Of a stretch of DNA of 8,758 bases, positions 1 through 5,734 are shown piece by piece. Source of the DNA: an uncultured Bryobacterales bacterium (GTDB lineage: Bacteria > Acidobacteriota > Terriglobia > Bryobacterales > Bryobacteraceae); assembly GCA_937859895.1 (NCBI GenBank), contig CALMAV010000242.1:1-8758 (forward strand). Direction: 5' to 3'. The position numbers and the translations under genes are program-made. Numbering within the stretch: position 1 is the first letter of the stretch; each line of letters begins with the position of its first letter. Under the pieces are notes generated by a model. It searched no databases, was not told the origin of the DNA, and worked only from the letters and a program-made list of their open reading frames with translations.

Positions 1-211
1 GGTATAGACCGTCCGTGTTGGTAACTCCGGTACGCCTTTCGTTGGTACCGAGATTCGTGAGAATGACTTCCGTTCCGGGAAGAGTTGCTCCGGACGCGTC
101 GGTTACGGTTCCTACGACAGAACCGAAACTCGTTTGAGCTGGAAGAGTCTGGGGAATGCTGATCAGGACAGCGAGGAAACCCAGAAGATACAGACTTTGT
201 AATCTTCGCAA
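1..211 (-). CDS. TonB-dependent receptor, N-terminal fragment (carboxypeptidase-regulatory-like domain)
   Basis: This is the first 70 codons of a gene that leaves the window at base 1. The start is TTG at 211, chosen because GGAAAGG (220-226) lies 8 nt upstream, the frame is closed by a TGA further up, and no ATG or GTG is available. The translation begins with a basic, hydrophobic signal peptide (LRRLQSLYLLGFLAVLI, cleavage probably after the Ala of LPAQ). It continues into the start of a carboxypeptidase-regulatory-like beta-sandwich: SVVGTVTDASGATLPGTEV, then ILTNLGTNERRTGVTNTDGLY. This G-x-V-T-D-x-S-G-A ... N-x-x-T-N-x-x-G-x-Y pattern is typical of the large (about 1000-1200 residue) TonB-dependent outer-membrane receptors abundant in Acidobacteria, which import glycans or chelates using TonB energy. 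The plug and barrel are outside the window, so the substrate is unknown and the receptor assignment is by analogy with the family. Confidence 0.8.
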   Translation of the reverse strand, partial: MRRLQSLYLLGFLAVLISIPQTLPAQTSFGSVVGTVTDASGATLPGTEVILTNLGTNERRTGVTNTDGLY

Positions 212-219
212 GTGGCTAA

Positions 220-226
220 CCTTTCC
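220..226 (-). promoter_or_regulatory. Ribosome binding site fixing the TTG start of the receptor gene
   Basis: On the minus strand GGAAAGG is followed by an 8-nt spacer and TTG (211). No other initiation codon in this frame lies between it and the upstream in-frame stop, so this site decides the start. Confidence 0.7.
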
Positions 227-233
227 TAGTACA

Positions 234-248
234 ACGTAAAAACTACGT
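234..248 (-). repeat. Small inverted repeat in the receptor-gene leader
   Basis: ACGTA-N5-TACGT, extendable by two G-U pairs in RNA, lies between the predicted transcription start (about 258) and the ribosome binding site (220-226). It could form a short hairpin with an AU-rich loop in the 5' leader. Function unknown; arms this short can occur by chance. Confidence 0.3.
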
Positions 249-264
249 CACCCTGGTTGCCGTC

Positions 265-293
265 AGTATGAACACTTAGTACTACGAAGTCAA
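265..293 (-). promoter_or_regulatory. Sigma-70-type promoter for the TonB-dependent receptor gene
   Basis: Reading the minus strand, TTGACT (293-288, five of six matches to TTGACA) is followed after exactly 17 nt by CATACT (270-265, four of six matches to TATAAT). Transcription would start near 258, giving a leader of about 47 nt before the TTG start. The -10 box includes ATACTGA (269-263), which is also a half-site of the operator at 1831-1851, so the TetR protein encoded next door might touch this promoter too; that link is inference. Confidence 0.6.
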
Positions 294-314
294 GGAAAGA
301 GAAAGCCTTATGAC

Positions 315-944
315 TTACGCCTGGGTATGGCCGGCACTGTCTTGAGCCAGACCATGTAAAAACGTCTTTGTCCCATTTATCGCGAGATTATGGATCTCGT
401 GCGTGCTGAGAGGTCCAGCCAGGCCAAGCAGCATTCGCATATTCCAGCCTCCCTGGACGAGGCTTAAAAACTGTTCTGTCAGAAGTTCAGGACTGCCGCG
501 GCGCAGAAGATTTTGGTCTTGCCAATGAGCCATAGTCTGGCTGACCAAATGCTTAAAAAGTTTAGGACCAGCATTATAAAACGCCTCGGCTAGACCCGGG
601 AATTGACGGCACTCTGCCAGGACAGTGTGGAAAAGCGCAATAGCTCGAGGGCAGGCAAGCGTTGTGAGGAATTGCCGTCCAAGAACCGTAAGGCCTTCTT
701 CCGGAGTGAGATGTTCCACCTGGAAGCAACATAATGGCTCCAGGATCTCGGCAGTTAGCGCCTCAATAGCTGCAATGAAAAGAGCCTCTTTGCCTCCGTA
801 GTAGCTATAGACTGTCGTCTTCGAGCCACCTGTTCGCTCTACAATCGCGTCAACGCTGACATTCTCGTAGCCCCGCTCCAAGAAAAGATCAATTGCGGCC
901 TTGAGAATCTGGTTCTGTCTACGTCGTATTGCCGTTTCCGCCAT
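315..944 (-). CDS. TetR/AcrR-family transcriptional repressor, AefR-like C-terminal domain
   Basis: A 209-residue DNA-binding regulator of normal length for the family. Residues 8-55 form the TetR N-terminal domain: helix 1 (QILKAAIDLFLERGYENVSV), then the helix-turn-helix DAIVERTGGSKTTVYSYYGGKEAL, where the T-T-V-Y-x-Y-Y/F-x-x-K-E-x-L signature is intact. Residues about 75-200 are helical and resemble the AefR-like ligand-binding domain (the LFHTVLAE and NMRMLLGL segments are typical of that group). The ATG at 944 has GAGGGAG just upstream. The gene is the second of a pair: it starts 14 bp after the stop of the START-like gene, so both are probably co-transcribed. Family knowledge says such repressors bind a palindrome at their own operon and release it on binding a small hydrophobic ligand; the ligand cannot be read from the sequence. 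The palindrome at 1831-1851 is the obvious target. Confidence 0.9.
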   Translation of the reverse strand: MAETAIRRRQNQILKAAIDLFLERGYENVSVDAIVERTGGSKTTVYSYYGGKEALFIAAIEALTAEILEPLCCFQVEHLTPEEGLTVLGRQFLTTLACPRAIALFHTVLAECRQFPGLAEAFYNAGPKLFKHLVSQTMAHWQDQNLLRRGSPELLTEQFLSLVQGGWNMRMLLGLAGPLSTHEIHNLAINGTKTFLHGLAQDSAGHTQA

Positions 945-958
945 TAAGCTCCCTCAGC

Positions 959-1828
959 CTATCGAAAGCTCCTTGTAAAACGATCTCTTTCCTTAATGAC
1001 CGTCCTATTGCCGGCAGACAACGGCTGCAGCTGCGCGCTGAGTTTTTCCAGTGTAGCCGCCATTGCTTCCCGCGAAATCCTCTCGATAATAGGACCGGCG
1101 ATCCAACGGACCGCAGACGGAATGTCGCGGCTTAGTGTTAGAGATTCTACCTCAGCGAAGATGCCAGCCTTCTCTTCCCGAAATCGTACTACCGTGAAAA
1201 TTCGCTGAACATAACCATGATCCTGTTCAGGCGCTATGTCCTGTTCGTGCGGTCCGTCCGGGTCCTCTAACTCCCGAAGCTTGGTTGATTGAGTAGTGCT
1301 GTAACCGATTCCGTTGCCTACTGAAACAAAGCGGGAACGGAACTCGCCACGCAAACCTGTCCTAATGTTCCAAGCCTTGGAGACGATCGTGAGCGCATAA
1401 GTAAATTCATCGCCGCTCCGGGTAAGGACTCTTGATTTGGTCACGGCTGGTGAATAGATATTGGAGTAGTTTCCGTAATCCTGCACCGATTGAAGCAGCT
1501 GAGCTGCAGTAGTGCCCCGCAAAAAGACTGCGCCTACCCAGTGATGAATGATCCCTGACTGTACAGCTATGGTTCCTCGATTGTGCAGGGGCGCAACAAG
1601 AATAGATCCCGCTTGAACTGCTGATTCTCGCTCAGGTGATTGATCGATCCAGAGAAAGTGATCAGGCGTCTGAACCGCCCTTTGCAGTTCATCCTGTATG
1701 TGGCCGCAGTAGGATTCCCACTGCTTCACAGCTGTCGAGTTAGCTGTGCCAGCTACTGCCGTCATGGGAACACATAAGGTAGCAAGTAGTACGAAGAGAT
1801 GAGTTCTGGCTAGAATGCGTTGATTCAT
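959..1828 (-). CDS. Secreted START/SRPBCC-like protein, first gene of the TetR operon
   Basis: A 289-residue protein with an N-terminal signal peptide (residues 1 to about 27: hydrophobic LFVLLATLCVPMTAVAG). The rest looks like a START/SRPBCC helix-grip fold: GAVFLRGTTAAQLLQSVQDYGNYSNIYSPAVTKSRVL (about 99-135) is the typical start of such a domain, followed by several beta strands. SRDIPSAVRWIAGPIIERISREAMAATLEKL (about 233-263) is the usual C-terminal helix that closes the ligand pocket. Similar exported proteins of unknown function are common in Acidobacteria; binding of a hydrophobic ligand is likely from the fold, but no enzyme activity can be assigned. The ATG at 1828 has no recognisable Shine-Dalgarno sequence and lies 2 bp from an operator-like palindrome, so the transcript may be leaderless or nearly so. 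The tetR gene follows 14 bp downstream. Confidence 0.7.
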   Translation of the reverse strand: MNQRILARTHLFVLLATLCVPMTAVAGTANSTAVKQWESYCGHIQDELQRAVQTPDHFLWIDQSPERESAVQAGSILVAPLHNRGTIAVQSGIIHHWVGAVFLRGTTAAQLLQSVQDYGNYSNIYSPAVTKSRVLTRSGDEFTYALTIVSKAWNIRTGLRGEFRSRFVSVGNGIGYSTTQSTKLRELEDPDGPHEQDIAPEQDHGYVQRIFTVVRFREEKAGIFAEVESLTLSRDIPSAVRWIAGPIIERISREAMAATLEKLSAQLQPLSAGNRTVIKERDRFTRSFR

Positions 1829-1830
1829 TC

Positions 1831-1851
1831 GATACTGTACGGTTCAGTATC
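1831..1851. promoter_or_regulatory. Probable TetR-family operator in front of the START-like/tetR operon
   Basis: A 21-bp palindrome with perfect 7-bp arms, GATACTG-N7-CAGTATC. Counting into the spacer, nine of its ten base pairs are complementary around a single central base. Odd length, a central CG-rich step and a position over the transcription/translation start are typical of TetR-family operators. It lies 2 bp from the start codon of the first gene of the operon that encodes a TetR repressor, so autoregulation is the simplest reading. Binding itself is inference. Confidence 0.7.
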
Positions 1852-1923
1852 ATGATGAGTGCCTTAAGCTTGGAGTTGCGGCCAAGGGCGAACTCTCGTA
1901 CTACCCAGTTTTTGTAGGTTCAG

Positions 1924-1964
1924 AATGTTCCTACCTCTACGCGTGAGGAGCAGCACGGAACATT
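1924..1964. repeat. Long inverted repeat upstream of the csbD-like gene
   Basis: Perfect 8-bp arms AATGTTCC (1924-1931) and GGAACATT (1957-1964) are separated by 25 bp, and a shorter nested pair CCTC (1934-1937)/GAGG (1945-1948) lies between them. The right arm contains the GGAAC -35-like element of the predicted csbD promoter, so a protein bound here could control that promoter. Alternatively the left arm is simply an oppositely oriented copy of the same recognition element. Confidence 0.5.
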
Positions 1965-1984
1965 TTGTTAGTAGCTGCCGTCTA
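1957..1984 (+). promoter_or_regulatory. ECF-sigma-like promoter of the csbD-like gene
   Basis: GGAAC (1957-1961) is followed after 17 nt by CGTCTA (1979-1984). GGAAC with CGTC/CGTT at 16-17 nt is the known pattern for many extracytoplasmic-function sigma factors and for general-stress EcfG-type factors. Transcription would begin near 1990, right before the ribosome binding site GGAGAG (1991-1996), so the leader would be very short. The match to a stress-type promoter fits the stress-related CsbD family; which sigma factor reads it is unknown. Confidence 0.5.
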
Positions 1985-2002
1985 TTCATCGGAGAGTCGC
2001 AT

Positions 2003-2188
2003 ATGAATGACGAGAAAATATCAGGCAATATTGACCAAGCTAAGGGCAAAGTCAAAGAGGAGTGGGGCAAGGTCACAGACGACAAAAGCACCCAGGCTGA
2101 GGGCTTGCTCGATCAGGCCAAGGGCAAAGTAAAAGAGACTGTCGGTGATGTAAAGGACAGCCTCAACAAAGATAGCGGCAAGCTGTAA
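2003..2188 (+). CDS. CsbD-like general stress protein
   Basis: A 61-residue, highly charged, cytosolic protein matching the CsbD family (Pfam CsbD, usually about 55-70 residues). The start at 2003 (MNDEKISGNIDQAKGKVKEEWGK) is preferred over an upstream ATG because GGAGAG lies 6 nt before it and the family begins at this point. The protein is built of two copies of one helical repeat: IDQAKGKVKEEWGKVTDD (about 10-27) and LDQAKGKVKETVGDVKDS (about 37-54). The corresponding DNA copies (2033-2060 and 2111-2138) are also clearly related. CsbD is induced by SigB in Bacillus and by comparable stress factors elsewhere; its molecular action is not established. This is the only protein-coding gene on the plus strand that I trust here. 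Its stop lies 6 bp from the stop of the converging GH38 gene. Confidence 0.9.
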   Translation: MNDEKISGNIDQAKGKVKEEWGKVTDDKSTQAEGLLDQAKGKVKETVGDVKDSLNKDSGKL

Positions 2189-2194
2189 TTCGGG

Positions 2195-5100
2195 TTATTG
2201 CCCTTTCGCGTCGGCCGCGTTCACGACTCGAAGGGTAACCACCTCGAATGGCTTCAAGGAGACTGTTACTTGATCTCCGGAAGTCGCCAGAGGCTGTAGA
2301 TCATCTTCAACTCCTGAGCAAAGACTAGCTGCAGTGACTTGAGCAGATGGAAGGTGGATGACGCCTTCCGTGTTCTTGCCATCTGTCTCCATGAGCCGCA
2401 GGATGGTTCCCCGATGATCCTCGGCAAGCTTCCAAGTACTCAATGCAATCCCGTCGCCTTGGATTTGCAGAAAACTACGGCCTTCAGCGGGCAAGGGACG
2501 TGGTGGGTTGCCGGTCTTATCCTGGCCGACAACCTCATTTATTTCGGCTGACCTCATTGCATCGAGCCCTAAGCGAGTCAAGGCACCACCATTTAGCGCA
2601 TTCGCACTTGTCATCACATAACGGAAGACAAATGTTCCGCCCTGACCGGCACGATAATTAGTGTGCCAGTAGTTGTTCATTACGTAGGAAAAAAGGGTGG
2701 AGCTTTTAGGCTGAAAATCACCAGGCCACTGACCACGGTTGATGTCGCCGAAGCTGGCGAGCGAAGCATCTACGGGTACGATTCCAACCGAGGTACCTGC
2801 ATCACTGACCGCCATCCATTGCTGGACGTTGAACCACTCAAGGCTTCCGCCTTTCATCAAGTCGCGCGACGGATCAACGGAGCCCTGCTGAGAAGCATAT
2901 GCGAATTGCGGATTCTGTGCTGCGACCGGAAAAGCGATGTAAACTCCCTCTTTTCGCTCCGTGTAGTCTTTGCTGACGGCAATTCTAAATTCAATCTTTT
3001 TCTGGTGATCGAAGAGAAGAACTTCGGTCTCTACCTGCGGCGTGTTTACGTTGGTGCTGGCGAGCCGAATTGATTTACCCCAGGACGTCTGCTCGACGCC
3101 GAGCAGCTTGCCATTCGCTGCGTTGTTGATGGTCAGACGCCCTGGAGGCAGCGCAGGAAAGGGATGCATCATCTGGGTGACGCCATCACCACCGGTGACA
3201 TAAAGATACTCGCCGAATTTGTAAGGGCTTGCCATGTCGACCAACTCTCGACCTAACTGCTTGTCGAAGATGCTGTTGAGCGACCCGGTTTTCTCGTCGA
3301 TTGTGATGCGGTAGAAATCGGATTCAACCGTCTGGCTTTTGTCGAGTTGAGGCGTTGTGACAGGTTGTTGATGCCGGGTAATTGAAAAGCATTTGTAGCC
3401 TACAGGCGGAGTGTCGGGCGAAACAAAACGAACCCGCTTAAACCTTTGCTGGTGAGAAAGCACCTGGAGAACAATCGGCTTCTGCGTACTCAAGTCAACA
3501 ATGCCGGAATTCTCGTCAAGATCTGTCTCAACCATCAGGTCGCGTTTCCAATTCAGTGAGTTGAAAACAACAAGGGTGTTGGCGGGAATGTGTATCTGGT
3601 CAGCCAACTGGCTCATGGATCGATCAGTGACATCTGCGATCTGCAGAGCGGCTTGTTCAGCCCGATTGTCTTTGACCCGAAGCTGCCTGATGGATTCATC
3701 TTGGTTCGGTTGAGAGACGGAATTGTAAGAGAGCCAGGTGTGTTCGGAGAAGAGAACGATGTTGCGCCATATGTCAGTAAACGCGTTTGTTGGCGGCCCC
3801 AGATTGGGATCAAGCGTATGAGTGACGGTTGAGAGCACTTCGGCAGAGAGAGCGCGGTTCTGATTCGCGCGGTCTTCAGCAGCAAAATAAGCATCGCTGC
3901 CGATACCGTCTTCCCAGTAGCCACCGCCGTCGCCCTTGAACTCGGGCAGATCTTTCGAATAGTGCTGTTCGACGTAGTGGAAGAAATCGCTAAAGGTGGA
4001 ATACTGCAACTTCGGGTAGGCATAGTTCTTATTCCACTCGGTAGCAAAGGTTGCGGTGGCCGGATAGAGATCAGTATTTTCCACCTGCACTCCGTAAACC
4101 AATGCGACATCGGGCTTGTAAGTCGGCGTGGAGAACGCCTGCATATAAATAGGAAGCGATTCGCGGATCGCCAACTGCTGCGGAGGAAGCCCGAATAACG
4201 TTTGCACTTGCTGATAATGGCGCGAGTACCAAAAAAGGACTTTCTTGCCGTCAGGGCCGACCCACCAGAAGGGAGACTTTTCGTTCCAATGGTTGTAGAA
4301 GAGGACAGGAGCTCGGTCGTTATTCGAAGCTCCCACCCAATACTTGACCCCGCTGCTTGCCAGAATGGACGGATAGCTGCCCGAGTAAGTAGGGACGTCC
4401 GTTATGTTGGCGTATTCAAAAGGTAGATTGTACTTACGGGACAAGTCTCTGGAGGTGTACAGGGAACGATACAGGGTTTCCAGAGAAGCGTACCCCGTCA
4501 GCACATTCACATACTGCGCAGGTAAGGACATCTTGCCGCTCTTGAAGAGATCCATGAGGTCTGCAATCTTAGCTTCAGAGCGAGTGGCAAGATACTGTTC
4601 GACGTTCCAGGAGCCATCCGGAGAGAACCGGAAATCGGGATTCTCGTGGATTAGTGATTGTGCTCTTGCCAGGACTCTCGACTGGATCTCAGCAACTTTA
4701 CCTTGGTAATCAGAATATCCGATATCAAGATGGGTGTGGGGCACGACGAAGACGGTCCACTTGCGTTGCGCAATGAGTGAGATCTCGCTGGAATTAGCGA
4801 TTCCCGGCGCAGCTATCTTAGCTGGAACAGTACCGTCCCACGCAGCAACTGGAAAGGAGACGCGGCTCTCACCAAAGTCGCCTGCGGGGATTTGAGTTCG
4901 GTAGTGCTTGCCTTGTACCGATAAGTCGACCATCTGTGCCTGCCACGGTCCATCGAACGTGAAGAAACCATCGACAATTTCGGCCAGGCCATCGGATGTC
5001 TGCTGGAAGAAGATTGTGGGTTCAAGAGCAACCTTGTTTCTCGCAGACGTGGTGGGCGCCGATGGCGTCAGCTCCAGAGCATCGTAGTTGAAGCCGCCAA

Positions 5101-5602
5101 TCTCTTCGTCTCCTGAGGCAGTTGGGGGAGAGTCGACAGTAGTAATAGCAATGGTGTTCGAGCCCTGCTTTAGAAGCTGAGCCGGAATCTGGGCTTGCAC
5201 TGTGCTCTGCGATTCGTGTGGATCGAAAGAGAAACTATCGTCAGATCGCGAATAACTAAGTTTCGGATGAAGAAAGAAGGAGCCTTTTTTGCCATTCACG
5301 TTGATGCTGAGAGTGGGCACCCGCGGCCGATCAATCAGCGCAACAATGTGTAAGGTGTAAGGCCGTATCTGCTGTAAGTCAAATACGATTCGATATGTAC
5401 TGCCCGTGCTTTGGCGAGCAGGCCAGTCCCGCTTCGGGTCACTGCTGCCGACCGTGTAAGTGAGAGCTCGTGCGGCTCGATGAGTAAACTCGCCGGGTGA
5501 TTGATCAAATCTGCCGATCTGCCAAACCGCTTGGGCGCTGGCGTATCCGCTCGCAAGAAAGGCCAAAGCCCAAAGAGGAGCAACGGTTCTGACAAAGGCC
5601 AA
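2195..5602 (-). CDS. Secreted glycoside hydrolase family 38 (alpha-mannosidase-like) with N-terminal polysaccharide-lyase-4-like domain
   Basis: A 1135-residue exported enzyme. Residues 1-25 are a signal peptide (VAPLWALAFLASGYASAQA). Residues about 26-180 (WQIGRFDQSPGEF ... GFNYDALELTP) resemble the galactose-binding-like domain III of family-4 polysaccharide lyases, probably a carbohydrate-binding module. About 190-280 is a further linker or beta domain. The GH38 catalytic domain starts at FVVPHTHLDIGY: H291 and D293 fit the zinc ligands of GH38, D402 (NITDVPTYSG) fits the nucleophile/third ligand, and H621 (SEHTW) is a candidate fourth ligand. The helical middle domain is around 570-660, and the C-terminal beta domain contains ESDFYRITIDEKTGSLNSIFDK (760-780). 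GH38 enzymes release alpha-linked mannose with retention; the true substrate is unknown, and the lyase-like module hints at plant cell-wall or other complex glycans. The start is TTG at 5602, fixed by GGGAGG 8 nt upstream. The gene appears to be transcribed alone. Confidence 0.9.
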   Translation of the reverse strand: MAFVRTVAPLWALAFLASGYASAQAVWQIGRFDQSPGEFTHRAARALTYTVGSSDPKRDWPARQSTGSTYRIVFDLQQIRPYTLHIVALIDRPRVPTLSINVNGKKGSFFLHPKLSYSRSDDSFSFDPHESQSTVQAQIPAQLLKQGSNTIAITTVDSPPTASGDEEIGGFNYDALELTPSAPTTSARNKVALEPTIFFQQTSDGLAEIVDGFFTFDGPWQAQMVDLSVQGKHYRTQIPAGDFGESRVSFPVAAWDGTVPAKIAAPGIANSSEISLIAQRKWTVFVVPHTHLDIGYSDYQGKVAEIQSRVLARAQSLIHENPDFRFSPDGSWNVEQYLATRSEAKIADLMDLFKSGKMSLPAQYVNVLTGYASLETLYRSLYTSRDLSRKYNLPFEYANITDVPTYSGSYPSILASSGVKYWVGASNNDRAPVLFYNHWNEKSPFWWVGPDGKKVLFWYSRHYQQVQTLFGLPPQQLAIRESLPIYMQAFSTPTYKPDVALVYGVQVENTDLYPATATFATEWNKNYAYPKLQYSTFSDFFHYVEQHYSKDLPEFKGDGGGYWEDGIGSDAYFAAEDRANQNRALSAEVLSTVTHTLDPNLGPPTNAFTDIWRNIVLFSEHTWLSYNSVSQPNQDESIRQLRVKDNRAEQAALQIADVTDRSMSQLADQIHIPANTLVVFNSLNWKRDLMVETDLDENSGIVDLSTQKPIVLQVLSHQQRFKRVRFVSPDTPPVGYKCFSITRHQQPVTTPQLDKSQTVESDFYRITIDEKTGSLNSIFDKQLGRELVDMASPYKFGEYLYVTGGDGVTQMMHPFPALPPGRLTINNAANGKLLGVEQTSWGKSIRLASTNVNTPQVETEVLLFDHQKKIEFRIAVSKDYTERKEGVYIAFPVAAQNPQFAYASQQGSVDPSRDLMKGGSLEWFNVQQWMAVSDAGTSVGIVPVDASLASFGDINRGQWPGDFQPKSSTLFSYVMNNYWHTNYRAGQGGTFVFRYVMTSANALNGGALTRLGLDAMRSAEINEVVGQDKTGNPPRPLPAEGRSFLQIQGDGIALSTWKLAEDHRGTILRLMETDGKNTEGVIHLPSAQVTAASLCSGVEDDLQPLATSGDQVTVSLKPFEVVTLRVVNAADAKGQ

Positions 5603-5610
5603 GTTTAGAA

Positions 5611-5616
5611 CCTCCC
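5611..5616 (-). promoter_or_regulatory. Ribosome binding site fixing the TTG start of the GH38 gene
   Basis: GGGAGG on the minus strand stands 8 nt from the TTG at 5602, and the signal peptide begins directly there. Its first two bases also belong to TTCAGG (5620-5615), which is complementary to CCTGAA (5651-5646) further up the leader, so a leader hairpin could partly cover it. Confidence 0.7.
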
Positions 5617-5629
5617 TGAAAGCTTAAGT

Positions 5630-5644
5630 GTAAGTTCAACTTAC
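5630..5644. promoter_or_regulatory. Perfect 15-bp palindrome in the GH38 upstream region (candidate operator)
   Basis: GTAAGTT-C-AACTTAC is a perfect palindrome around one central base, 28 bp in front of the GH38 start codon. A second inverted pair, CCTGAA/TTCAGG (5615-5620 and 5646-5651 on the plus strand), encloses it. Size and position suit a binding site for a sugar-responsive repressor (LacI, GntR or similar), but no such regulator is in the window. I could not identify a convincing -35/-10 pair for this gene, so whether the palindrome acts on DNA or as a leader RNA hairpin is open. Confidence 0.5.
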
Positions 5645-5734
5645 CTTCAGGTTACTTAGTCAGGGTAGCGCTAACGGGAACACTCATCGACTTGGCTTTT
5701 ACCAATCAAAGACATTTGGCAAGCCACGCAGTAT

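Noticed and set aside
1891..1931. Second ECF-like promoter on the minus strand from the left arm GGAAC of the inverted repeat
   Set aside because: No CGTC/CGTT-like -10 is found at 16-17 nt from it.
1864..2091. 75-codon minus-strand frame across the csbD start
   Set aside because: Shadow of the well-supported csbD-like gene and its promoter; no domain.
2192..2203. GGG-N6-CCC as a shared terminator of the two converging genes
   Set aside because: A 3-bp stem is too weak and there is no T-run on either side worth the name.
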